Origin: Treponema sp.
GTDB taxonomy: Bacteria; Spirochaetota; Spirochaetia; Treponematales; Breznakiellaceae
DNA length: 8,718 bases
Assembly (NCBI GenBank): GCA_031259515.1
Contig: JAIRLK010000241.1
Coordinates: 1 to 8,718 of the forward strand
Reading direction: 5' to 3'
Each line of letters begins with the position of its first letter. Within the stretch, counting starts at the first letter, position 1. The translations under genes and the position numbers were made by a program. Below, piece after piece: positions 1 to 6,190 of this stretch. The notes under the pieces are model-generated. The model was not told where the DNA came from. It was given only the letters and a program-made list of their open reading frames with translations, and did not search any database.

Positions 1-1202
1 GGAAGGCGGCCCAGATACAGGCCCTCTTCGCCGTCTATCCGCTCCTCTACCAGGACATCCTCCGTGCGGCCGATAAAGCGATCCATTTGCGCCTGGGTAA
101 TGGGGATCTGCCGTTCCTCGACTATGCGTTTCCGCTTTTCCCCAAGACGCCTGGATACCCGTCCGCTCATGGAATAGGCGGGAGTATCCTCTTCCCGGGA
201 ATAGACAAAAGCGCCGGCCCAATCAAGACGGGCCTGGGCCTGGAAATCCAGAAGGGCCTGAACGTCTTCCTCAGTTTCACCGGGAAACCCGAGGAGAAAC
301 GTCGAACGAATCGCCGCACCTGGAAGGGCGGAACGGATGGACGCGATAAGGCTCAGGTAGGATTCGGCGGTACCCCGACGGTTCATGGCTCGGAGTATGC
401 GGGTTGACCCATGCTGAAAGGGCAGGTCGAAATAGGGCAGGAAACGCCCGTCCCGGCGGCAAATATCCAGAATGGGCAGGGGGAAGTTATCCGGGTGTAT
501 GTACAAGAGCCGCACCCAGAAACGGCCGTCCAGGGAGGACAGGGCTTCCAGCAGGTCCGGAAGCTCGCCGCCGTTCTTGCCATCGGCGGCGCGCCGGTCG
601 GCGCCAAAGGAAGCCAGGTCCTGACCGATAAGGCAGAGTTCCCTGACACCCCGGCTCAGAAGCCGGCGGCACTCAGCGAGAATATCGGGGACGGACCGGG
701 ACCGCAGGGAACCCCGTATGCCGGGGATGGCGCAAAAAGAACAGCGGTTATTACAGCCCTCGGAAATCTTCACGTAGGCGGAACCGGGCAGGGAAAGGAG
801 GGGCCGGTCTCCGGGCGCGGGCGCGGCGGCTCCTTCAATTAGGGCGGGGCGGCCTTCCCCTTCCATGGCGGCGGAGGCGGCCCGGGCCGCCTGGGAAAGG
901 TCGGCGTTGCCGAAAAAGCCGTCCGCTTCGGTGAGGGATTCGGCCAGTTCCGTTCCATAGCGCTGGGCGAGGCAACCGGCAAGGAGTATCTTCTTTTGAG
1001 GGTAGGCCCGCCTATAGGTAAGAACCGCGTTGATCGATTCCCGTTTGGCACTTTCGATGAAGCCGCAGGAATTGACGATGACGAGGTCCGCACTGGCGGA
1101 ATCTTCCGACCGTTCCCAACCGGCGCGGCCGAGGACCGCCATCATGGTCTCAGCGTCAACCTGGTTCTTTACACAACCAAAGAGATCGATGTAGTACCGC
1201 AA
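1..1202 (-). CDS. rimO: Ribosomal protein S12 methylthiotransferase RimO (3' end beyond the window)
   Basis: RimO is a cytoplasmic radical-SAM enzyme that adds a methylthio group to an aspartate of ribosomal protein S12. The frame is open from TTG at 1202 to the window edge: 400 codons, with perhaps 40 missing compared with the usual ~440. The N-terminal UPF0004 domain shows its three cluster cysteines, C10 (DLFGCVKNQVDAE), C46 (VIVNSCGF) and C77 (LLAGCLAQRYG). The radical-SAM motif CNNRCSFC has C150, C154 and C157, and is followed by AIPGIRGSLRSR, which favours RimO over MiaB. DLPFQHGSTRILRAMNRRG and FLLGFPGETEED follow, and a TRAM domain begins near residue 375 (GRTEDVLVEE). TTG is chosen because a TAG lies five codons upstream in frame and because LRYYIDLFGC lines up with the family N-terminus. 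Its ribosome site is only AGGA, 10 bases away. It is the last visible gene of a same-strand block. Confidence 0.93.
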   Translation of the reverse strand, partial: MRYYIDLFGCVKNQVDAETMMAVLGRAGWERSEDSASADLVIVNSCGFIESAKRESINAVLTYRRAYPQKKILLAGCLAQRYGTELAESLTEADGFFGNADLSQAARAASAAMEGEGRPALIEGAAAPAPGDRPLLSLPGSAYVKISEGCNNRCSFCAIPGIRGSLRSRSVPDILAECRRLLSRGVRELCLIGQDLASFGADRRAADGKNGGELPDLLEALSSLDGRFWVRLLYIHPDNFPLPILDICRRDGRFLPYFDLPFQHGSTRILRAMNRRGTAESYLSLIASIRSALPGAAIRSTFLLGFPGETEEDVQALLDFQAQARLDWAGAFVYSREEDTPAYSMSGRVSRRLGEKRKRIVEERQIPITQAQMDRFIGRTEDVLVEERIDGEEGLYLGRL

Positions 1203-1213
1203 AGCGTCGGATT

Positions 1214-1227
1214 CCTAGGATCCTAGG
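1214..1227. promoter_or_regulatory. Perfect 14-bp palindrome over the rimO ribosome binding region
   Basis: CCTAGGATCCTAGG is its own reverse complement. As RNA it could form a 5-bp stem with a GATC loop. On the minus strand it contains the TAG that ends the upstream 18-codon frame and the AGGA that is the only Shine-Dalgarno candidate for the rimO TTG. It could be an operator or a hairpin that hides the ribosome site. The palindrome is seen directly; the role is inferred. Confidence 0.4.
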
Positions 1228-1271
1228 GGACTTAGAGTAATTCGTATAAAAAAATACGTGATTTCATACAT
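1215..1271 (-). CDS. Possible 18-residue leader peptide upstream of rimO
   Basis: In the 87 bases between rodZ and rimO an ATG at 1271 is preceded by AGGAG with a 7-base spacer, a much better ribosome site than the one for rimO itself. The frame reads MYEITYFFIRITLSPLGS and stops at TAG (1217-1215). It is in the same frame as rimO, whose TTG lies 12 bases after the stop. The peptide is hydrophobic and unlike the start of any RimO I know, so it is unlikely to be a broken N-terminus. The likeliest role is a translated leader that brings ribosomes to the weak TTG by coupling or re-initiation. Chance occurrence of an SD-ATG pair in a short AT-rich gap cannot be excluded. Confidence 0.35.
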   Translation of the reverse strand: MYEITYFFIRITLSPLGS

Positions 1272-1289
1272 TTCGAGGCTCCTGGAATA

Positions 1290-2414
1290 TCAGTCAAGAC
1301 GGAGCAGGGCCAGCCGGAACCGGCCGTCCTCGCCCCGTATCCAGCGTATGTCCGCCACCACCACTTCGCCGGCGCCGCCTATTTCCAGGGGCACGGTCCG
1401 CCCGCCGCCTATCACCTGGATTTTCACCGCAGCGGCGTTGGATACCCACAAGCGTATGCCGTTCTGAGCCTGGATGGACAGCTCATCGGACCGCTGGAAA
1501 TACCGCTCGTTCCTGCCCCGCCTGTCCCGTTCAGCCAGAATTTCCCAGCGGAACATACAGTAACTCTGGAAACTTGCCTGGAGGGTGAAGGGATAGGAAT
1601 TGGGAGACGTGAAGGCCGCCGGAGCGGCGGCAGCCGGGGCGTTTTCCGGCCTTCCGGATGCGGGAAGAGCGGCGGCGTCTCCCATGCCGGACAAGACCGT
1701 TTCAACAGATTCCGAAGGGACCGGGGTGTAATCCACATCGAAACGAAGCAACGCTCCGGCAGCGCTCTCGTGCTTTGCAAAATCGGCGGCGGTGATCCGT
1801 ACATCCAGATGCCCATCCTCGTTGAGGTCTATCCCCGCTTCCTGGCCCAGATCCAGGACTAACTGCATATCCGGCGAGGCGGCTATGGTCAGGGTTTCTC
1901 CAAGATTGACCAGTTCCAGTTCGTACTGTTCCGATCCTAGGGAAACCAGTACGGAATCTCCCCGGTACAAGCGGCGTTCCAGGGAATTCCCCTCTAGGGT
2001 ATGGACGACCGCCTGCCTGGGTTCGACCGGCGGGGCAGCGGCGGGCGCGGGCCGGGTCCAAAAGTAATAAAAGCCGCCCCCCGCAACGGCAAGGATCGCC
2101 AAAACAATCACGAGGGGACGGATTATCCTCCCGATCTGGGGCCGCGAACGTAAAAGCTGATCTACCGGTATGGGAACTTCCTGAATTTTCATCGCCCGAT
2201 AATTTGCTAAAAGCCCTTCGATATCCAGCCCAAGGTATTCCCCGTAATTCCGTAAAAAGCCCAAAAGATAGGGTTCCCCGGGAAAAATGGTAAACTCTTC
2301 TTGTTCAAGAGCATCTATATAACGGCTTGCGATATTGGTATCACGGCACACTTGCTCAATAGTATATCCCTTCGCTTCACGGGTAGTTTTTAATTTAGTT
2401 CCCAGAGACTCCAC
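1290..2414 (-). CDS. RodZ-like membrane protein with N-terminal helix-turn-helix
   Basis: The 374-residue protein has the RodZ layout. A cytoplasmic HTH_25-type helix-turn-helix (about residues 1-75, LGTKLKTTREAKGYTIEQV and FPGEPYLLGFLRNYGEYLG) is followed by a basic segment and one transmembrane helix (about 100-119). A Pro/Ala linker leads to an extracytoplasmic part. In RodZ the helix-turn-helix contacts MreB and helps organise cell-wall elongation. The outer part has two segments: a beta-rich region (about 135-230) and, after an Ala/Pro stretch (about 243-270), a C-terminal region resembling DUF4115 (about 274-374). Residues 196-204 (DLNEDGHLD) look like a calcium-binding loop, which is not usual for the family. 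The start is GTG, with AGGAGG nine bases upstream. It lies between a LolA-like gene and rimO. Family assignment is good; direct involvement with MreB is inferred. Confidence 0.8.
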   Translation of the reverse strand: MESLGTKLKTTREAKGYTIEQVCRDTNIASRYIDALEQEEFTIFPGEPYLLGFLRNYGEYLGLDIEGLLANYRAMKIQEVPIPVDQLLRSRPQIGRIIRPLVIVLAILAVAGGGFYYFWTRPAPAAAPPVEPRQAVVHTLEGNSLERRLYRGDSVLVSLGSEQYELELVNLGETLTIAASPDMQLVLDLGQEAGIDLNEDGHLDVRITAADFAKHESAAGALLRFDVDYTPVPSESVETVLSGMGDAAALPASGRPENAPAAAAPAAFTSPNSYPFTLQASFQSYCMFRWEILAERDRRGRNERYFQRSDELSIQAQNGIRLWVSNAAAVKIQVIGGGRTVPLEIGGAGEVVVADIRWIRGEDGRFRLALLRLD

Positions 2415-2507
2415 CGAATTGCTCCTCCTACGCCGAAAACCAGAGCGGAAAACGTACCCCCCAGGCGGGATGTGCGGATGTATTCATTAATAACTACGGA
2501 CTTCCGC

Positions 2508-3209
2508 TTAATCCGTATCTCTAAATAAAAAATTATTGTACAGATTTGCCGACGCAGGCGAATCATACAAAAAACGCTGTTCGGGGATACTCTGGTTTAT
2601 CTTGATATCCAAAAAATCAAACCGGACCAGGCTTTCCGCGATGGTTCTACCCTCTATACGCCGGATAAAATAAGTTTGAGGGTTCACATACAGGATGATT
2701 TCCCTAAACCCTTCGGAGATATTCCGCCTGGTAAGCCGCAGGCGTACCGCCATCTCTCCGGACCCGGCATCCAGCGGCTCCGGCGCGGGGCCGGTAATGA
2801 AGGCGGGGAGGTAATTCCGCCTGAGCAGGGTAAGCCCCTGGGCAGTGGCCAGAGACGCTCCACTTGTCCCGGTACGTCTTCCCCCGCTGATACCCTGATT
2901 CAAAATAGCCCGGTATTCAGGCAGGTACACCGTCAACATCTCCCCGTCAAAGACAATAACCTGTTCGGAAGGGGTGGTAAAATCGATCCGTAAAAACGAA
3001 GGGACAAGGTGGCTCACGGTTCCGTACATATCCGTATTTCCGGAACGTATCGTAATTTTGGCTTCATAATCCCGAATTCCGCCGTAACGCTCAGCAACCA
3101 ATTCCAAATACCGTTCCGCAGTAACGATCTCCTGGGCGGAGGGGGTAAAAATCCCCATCAGCGCCAACAAAAAGATAAGCCCCCCGCGTTTCAACGAACA
3201 AGATTCCAT
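2508..3209 (-). CDS. LolA-like exported protein (outer-membrane lipoprotein carrier family)
   Basis: The 233-residue protein starts with a signal peptide: basic residues near 8, a hydrophobic core at about 10-21, and a likely cleavage after TPSA near residue 25. There is no lipobox cysteine, so the mature protein should be free in the periplasm. The body fits the LolA/LolB fold: a helix with YLELVAERYGGIRDYEAKI, then strands such as PSFLRIDFTTPSEQVIVFDGEMLTVYLP, and a late strand pair around LYVNPQTYFIRRIEG. LolA carries lipoproteins from the LolCDE exporter to the outer membrane. Here this is inferred from overall fold, as the family diverges strongly and no Lol partner is in the window. The ATG has no clear Shine-Dalgarno sequence. 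The start is supported by the well-formed signal peptide. It lies 56 bases after the oxidoreductase and 93 bases before rodZ, all on one strand. Confidence 0.72.
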   Translation of the reverse strand: MESCSLKRGGLIFLLALMGIFTPSAQEIVTAERYLELVAERYGGIRDYEAKITIRSGNTDMYGTVSHLVPSFLRIDFTTPSEQVIVFDGEMLTVYLPEYRAILNQGISGGRRTGTSGASLATAQGLTLLRRNYLPAFITGPAPEPLDAGSGEMAVRLRLTRRNISEGFREIILYVNPQTYFIRRIEGRTIAESLVRFDFLDIKINQSIPEQRFLYDSPASANLYNNFLFRDTD

Positions 3210-3265
3210 AATGAATCATACTTTAACCGGGAGGGAGTATAAAATTCAAGTAGTTTGGAACCTTG

Positions 3266-4750
3266 CTACGGGGAAACAAACTCCCGCTTAAAGTCCCGGC
3301 AAAGATACTGCGCGGCGGTTCTGCCTGAAAGGAGGGCGGGCGGCATACCGCCGGGGGGCATCATACGCTGGCCGGCAAAGTAGACGTTGTCTATCCCCTT
3401 TACCTTGCAGGGATACGCAACCCGCCGCCGCCCCGGAGCCGTCCTGGTCATCCAGGAGCCGTGATAGGTCCCGCAATAGCGCTCGTAGGTAAGGGGCGTC
3501 GCCGTATCCCTTACCGCAGCTTTGCCTTTCATCGCCGGGTACTTTGCTTCCAGCCTGCTTAAAACCGCGTCGGAAAGTTCCCGTTTACAGGTTTCGTACT
3601 CCCCCTTCTCCCTGGCGCGTTTCCAATACTCATAGGTATCACCCTTGGATAGGGTAACGGTTACCGCGGAACACCCCGGGGGCGCGTATCCTGGATACCG
3701 GGCGTAATTACGAAAACACAGGCTGCCAATGGTCATGCCCGCGTATTCCAGGGGCTTGTCCAGGGAAAACACCGCCGTTTCCGGCAGTCCCGAAAGATCG
3801 GCCTCAAAGCCGTAACAGAGGAAGGCGTTCATCGTAAGATCCGTGCCCCGGCGCATGGCCTCCACCCAGGGATCCTCCAGGGGCTTATCGAACAGGGCGT
3901 CCGCCGCAACAAGGGTATCGGCGGCAACTATCACCGCGTCGGCGGGCACGGTCTCTTCCCGGACGGAAACCCCCAGCGCCCTGCCGCCTGAAATCAGCGC
4001 CCGGTCTATCGGGGAACCATAACGGATCTCGCCGCCTAAACCAGTAAAGCGTTTTTCCATGTTTCCCGCCATGGCCAGGGACCCGCCTTCAATATAACCG
4101 CCGTCGCCGGAGACATAACAGCCCAGGATGAAGAACAGGGATATGGCGTCATAGCCGGGACCCACCACGTTCGACAGGAGGGACCTCAATGCGGGATTCC
4201 TGAACCGGTTCGCGTAATCAGCGGTAGTAATGTTTCCCAGCGGCCCCATGCGGAGTAAGGCGGGGATCATCCCGGCAAGCTCCCGTAAGGGGAGCTGTTT
4301 TTTCTCCCTGACCTTGAGCCGGGGTATATCCGTTATCGGGATGTTTATCCGGGCAAAACGCCGTATGTCCCGGCAGAGTTTCCGGATATTAGCCTTATCC
4401 TCCGGGGCGGTCTGGTAAAAGTGGGCTTCAATTTTCTCTATATCCCGGTAGAGGGACACAGGCTGTCCGTTGTTGTCACAAACCAGAAAAGGATCGGTAT
4501 ACATAACGCGGGTATCGCCGGTAATGGCCCCCACTTCCCTCCAGAGCCTGTTGAGGGACTTCCCGTCTCCCGACCCGTTCAGCCAGTGCATACCCCCCTC
4601 AAAGCGGTAACCCTTCCGCCGCCAGCTTGTGCAACTACCGCCCGGCATGGTATGGGACTCACAAATAGTAACATCAAATCCGCTTTTCAGGGCGTATATT
4701 CCCGCAGAAAGGCCCGCAATCCCGGCGCCGACGACAACAACCTTAGGCAC
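3266..4750 (-). CDS. CrtI-type FAD-dependent oxidoreductase (phytoene desaturase / retinol saturase-like)
   Basis: The 494-residue protein begins MPKVVVVGAGIAGLSAG. This is a dinucleotide-binding Rossmann motif (GxGxxG at 8-13) with an acidic residue, E31, ending the second strand (VTICE). It is followed by MPGGSCTSWRRKGYRFEGGMHWL, typical of the phytoene desaturase / carotenoid isomerase / retinol saturase group. The C-terminal FAD signature is also present: NVYFAGQRMMPPGGMPPALLSGRTAA. Such enzymes desaturate, saturate or isomerise polyene or other hydrophobic substrates, often at the membrane. I see no carotenoid synthase or other isoprenoid gene nearby, so the substrate cannot be named. 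The frame extends to a TTG at 4792, but the GTG at 4750 is preferred because GGAGG sits five bases upstream and the Rossmann strand then starts at residue 3. It is the first gene of the minus-strand block and is divergent from the M15 peptidase. Confidence 0.85.
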   Translation of the reverse strand: MPKVVVVGAGIAGLSAGIYALKSGFDVTICESHTMPGGSCTSWRRKGYRFEGGMHWLNGSGDGKSLNRLWREVGAITGDTRVMYTDPFLVCDNNGQPVSLYRDIEKIEAHFYQTAPEDKANIRKLCRDIRRFARINIPITDIPRLKVREKKQLPLRELAGMIPALLRMGPLGNITTADYANRFRNPALRSLLSNVVGPGYDAISLFFILGCYVSGDGGYIEGGSLAMAGNMEKRFTGLGGEIRYGSPIDRALISGGRALGVSVREETVPADAVIVAADTLVAADALFDKPLEDPWVEAMRRGTDLTMNAFLCYGFEADLSGLPETAVFSLDKPLEYAGMTIGSLCFRNYARYPGYAPPGCSAVTVTLSKGDTYEYWKRAREKGEYETCKRELSDAVLSRLEAKYPAMKGKAAVRDTATPLTYERYCGTYHGSWMTRTAPGRRRVAYPCKVKGIDNVYFAGQRMMPPGGMPPALLSGRTAAQYLCRDFKREFVSP

Positions 4751-4755
4751 ATAAT

Positions 4756-4760
4756 CCTCC
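4756..4760 (-). promoter_or_regulatory. Ribosome binding site fixing the GTG start of the oxidoreductase
   Basis: GGAGG on the minus strand lies five bases before GTG at 4750. The longer frame starting with TTG at 4792 has no such site, so this decides the start. Confidence 0.7.
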
Positions 4761-4767
4761 AGGCCTC

Positions 4768-4783
4768 TGCGGGTAGTCCCGCA
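4768..4783 (-). promoter_or_regulatory. Leader hairpin upstream of the oxidoreductase gene
   Basis: TGCGGG-ACTA-CCCGCA (minus strand) makes a perfect 6-bp GC-rich stem with a four-base loop. It sits seven bases upstream of the GGAGGA ribosome site. In a transcript it would lie in the 5' untranslated leader and could affect translation or mRNA stability. It is not followed by a T-run, so it is not an intrinsic terminator. Role inferred. Confidence 0.35.
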
Positions 4784-4856
4784 AACACTCAATGCACTGT
4801 ATCACACAAGAGGGAACGGCGGAAGTATCCGGCGGGAATATCCGGGCGAAACCCGC

Positions 4857-4885
4857 TTTACATATCCAGGCCACTATATTACTAT
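4857..4885 (+). promoter_or_regulatory. Candidate sigma-70 promoter for the M15 peptidase gene
   Basis: TTTACA (4857-4862) matches the -35 consensus at five of six positions. A 17-base spacer leads to TACTAT (4880-4885), four of six for -10. Transcription would start near 4892, immediately before the ATG codons at 4894 and 4909. That leaves a very short leader or none, consistent with the lack of a strong ribosome site there. Confidence 0.4.
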
Positions 4886-4908
4886 GTATCCCAATGATTG
4901 AAGTCCTT

Positions 4909-5985
4909 ATGATCGAAATCAAAGCTGTTTTTGTATATCCTCTAACCATAAAAAGCGGTATATTCCCATCCTCCCCCGGTATCCGGCGTAGCTTCACGGC
5001 GGCTCTTTTGTTTCTCGCCGCCGGCCTTCTTTTTCCCTTGGGAAAAGCCGAGAATAACGTGTCCGGACATCATGACGGCCCTGCCGAAAGTGAGATCGGG
5101 GGTTTTTATGAACTCGCGGAAGCTTCCGGTCCGGGAAACGCGGATCCTTCCGTGCCGAATGCCGCCCCGGAACAGGGGCAGGGCAGCCGGGCGGAGCGGG
5201 TTATGAAGGCGCTGGCGGCAGCCTACCCCGAACGGATAGGGGAAGCGGAATTACGGGATGGGGACTGGGCCGTCCCGGTCCTGGGCGAGCGGTTCTACTA
5301 TGCTCAGGGACGGCTCCTGCCCGAGGCGTTAAAAGATAAAATTGAGGAGTACGATCCCCAGCCCTTCTACAACTACGCCCCGGACCTTCCCCCCTGGAGG
5401 GAGCCGGAACCTGCGGAAACGGAACGGTTCCGGAACTCCGCCCAACGCCGCCAGGAGAATCCGCCCAAACGTTCGCAACACTTTTACGATGCCCTTTGGC
5501 AGGCTCATACCCGGGAAGAAGCCTACGAACGGGTCAAAACCATACGGTTCCTGAGCCGTACCGTCCTGGCCCACTATGCCATATTGGAAGACCTTGCCCT
5601 GGTCGAAGCCCGTATCCTGCGGGAGGCCCAAACAGACCCTCAACTCCGGGAGTGGATACGTAATATAGAAACCCTGTCCGGCTGGAATTGGCGAAGCATA
5701 GCGGATACCCAAAGCAGGAGTTTCCACGCGTATGGGGCTGCCATAGATATCCTGCCCGCAGCCCGGAGGGGACTTGAAACCTATTGGCTGTGGACATCCC
5801 GGAACAATCCCCAATGGTGGGCGGTGCCCTACTCGAAACGGCTCCATCCGCCCGATAAAGTCATCAAGGCTTTTGAAGCCTATGGCTTTATCTGGGGAGG
5901 AAAATGGCTTTTTTACGACACCATGCACTTTGAATACCGTCCGGAAATTTTTTTACTAAACGATCTGCCCGTGAATCGCTACTGA
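4909..5985 (+). CDS. Exported M15-family zinc peptidase (peptidoglycan carboxypeptidase/endopeptidase-like)
   Basis: The C-terminal third carries the M15 signature. SRSFHAYGAAIDILP supplies zinc ligands H273 and D280, and WGGKWLFYDTMHFEY supplies catalytic D337 and the third ligand H340. Peptidases of this family (VanY, CwlK and phage endolysin relatives) cut peptide bonds in peptidoglycan stems or cross-links. The N-terminus has RR followed by a hydrophobic run (about residues 30-44, AALLFLAAGLLF), which is a signal peptide or membrane anchor, so the enzyme acts outside the inner membrane. Residues about 95-240 are charged and partly helical, with no domain I recognise. With ATG 4909 the protein has 358 residues. 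ATG 4894 and ATG 4792 are in-frame alternatives; none has a clear ribosome site, and 4792 would place a long non-signal extension before the signal peptide and upstream of the candidate promoter. The gene is divergent from the oxidoreductase. Confidence 0.82.
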   Translation: MIEIKAVFVYPLTIKSGIFPSSPGIRRSFTAALLFLAAGLLFPLGKAENNVSGHHDGPAESEIGGFYELAEASGPGNADPSVPNAAPEQGQGSRAERVMKALAAAYPERIGEAELRDGDWAVPVLGERFYYAQGRLLPEALKDKIEEYDPQPFYNYAPDLPPWREPEPAETERFRNSAQRRQENPPKRSQHFYDALWQAHTREEAYERVKTIRFLSRTVLAHYAILEDLALVEARILREAQTDPQLREWIRNIETLSGWNWRSIADTQSRSFHAYGAAIDILPAARRGLETYWLWTSRNNPQWWAVPYSKRLHPPDKVIKAFEAYGFIWGGKWLFYDTMHFEYRPEIFLLNDLPVNRY

Positions 5986-6034
5986 TCTGTCCGCTCATTA
6001 TCTCTGTGTTTAATTGATTTACCTGTTCATTGAT

Positions 6035-6090
6035 TTTATCACTCTATTTCATCATATTTTACTATTTCATCTTTATCACTTTATTACATC
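6035..6090. repeat. Degenerate 18-19-nt tandem units in an AT-rich gap
   Basis: TTTATCACTCTATTTCATC (6035-6053) recurs at 6072-6090 as TTTATCACTTTATTACATC, with 17 of 19 bases identical. The 18 bases between them end in the same CTATTTCATC (6062-6071), which gives three adjoining units. The whole strand is rich in T and C. The units lie between the M15 peptidase and the XRE regulator, where they could hold protein-binding sites. The rest of the 5986-6190 gap shows no gene or terminator that I can support. Confidence 0.5.
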
Positions 6091-6129
6091 GATCCGCCAT
6101 CCCATCATTAATTATTATTACAGCTATCA

Positions 6130-6166
6130 GCGACATGATATATCTGTCAGTTATTTGCCATGTCGC
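6130..6166. promoter_or_regulatory. Inverted repeat in the upstream region of the XRE gene (possible operator)
   Basis: GCGACATG (6130-6137) and CATGTCGC (6159-6166) are perfect 8-bp inverted arms separated by 21 bases, so their centres are about 29 bases apart. They end 24 bases before the ATG of the regulator. A TATAAG at 6174-6179 just downstream is a possible -10 element; no convincing -35 is seen at the right distance. XRE regulators commonly bind such dyads at their own promoters, so autoregulation is a reasonable inference. Confidence 0.4.
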
Positions 6167-6190
6167 CGCGTTATATAAGATGTTTTAGAA

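Noticed and set aside
277..672. Short minus-strand frames of 61-88 codons within 277-672
   Set aside because: They are out of frame with the continuous rimO frame, which carries all family motifs through this stretch. rimO simply has no stop before the window edge; it is not frameshifted.
1243..1258. CGTAT-AAAAAA-ATACG as a terminator between rodZ and rimO
   Set aside because: The stem is five AT-rich pairs with an all-A or all-T loop and no following T-run, too weak for an intrinsic terminator. It also falls inside the possible leader frame.
2428..2487. 19-codon minus-strand frame in the lolA-rodZ gap, ending in TAG that overlaps the rodZ Shine-Dalgarno
   Set aside because: It would resemble the leader before rimO, but its ATG has no ribosome site and it is out of frame with rodZ, which already has a strong AGGAGG. 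Probably chance.
3236..3241. TATACT on the minus strand upstream of the LolA-like gene as a -10 element
   Set aside because: The hexamer is good but no acceptable -35 lies 16-18 bases upstream, so I do not call a promoter there.
4743..4997. 84-codon minus-strand frame whose stop overlaps the oxidoreductase GTG
   Set aside because: The overlap suggested a coupled upstream gene. However, its GTG start has no ribosome site, it is antisense to the signal-peptide region of the M15 gene, and its translation resembles no family.
5329..5928. 199-codon minus-strand frame opposite the M15 peptidase
   Set aside because: It mirrors a gene with clear zinc-peptidase motifs, has no known domain and no credible ribosome site.
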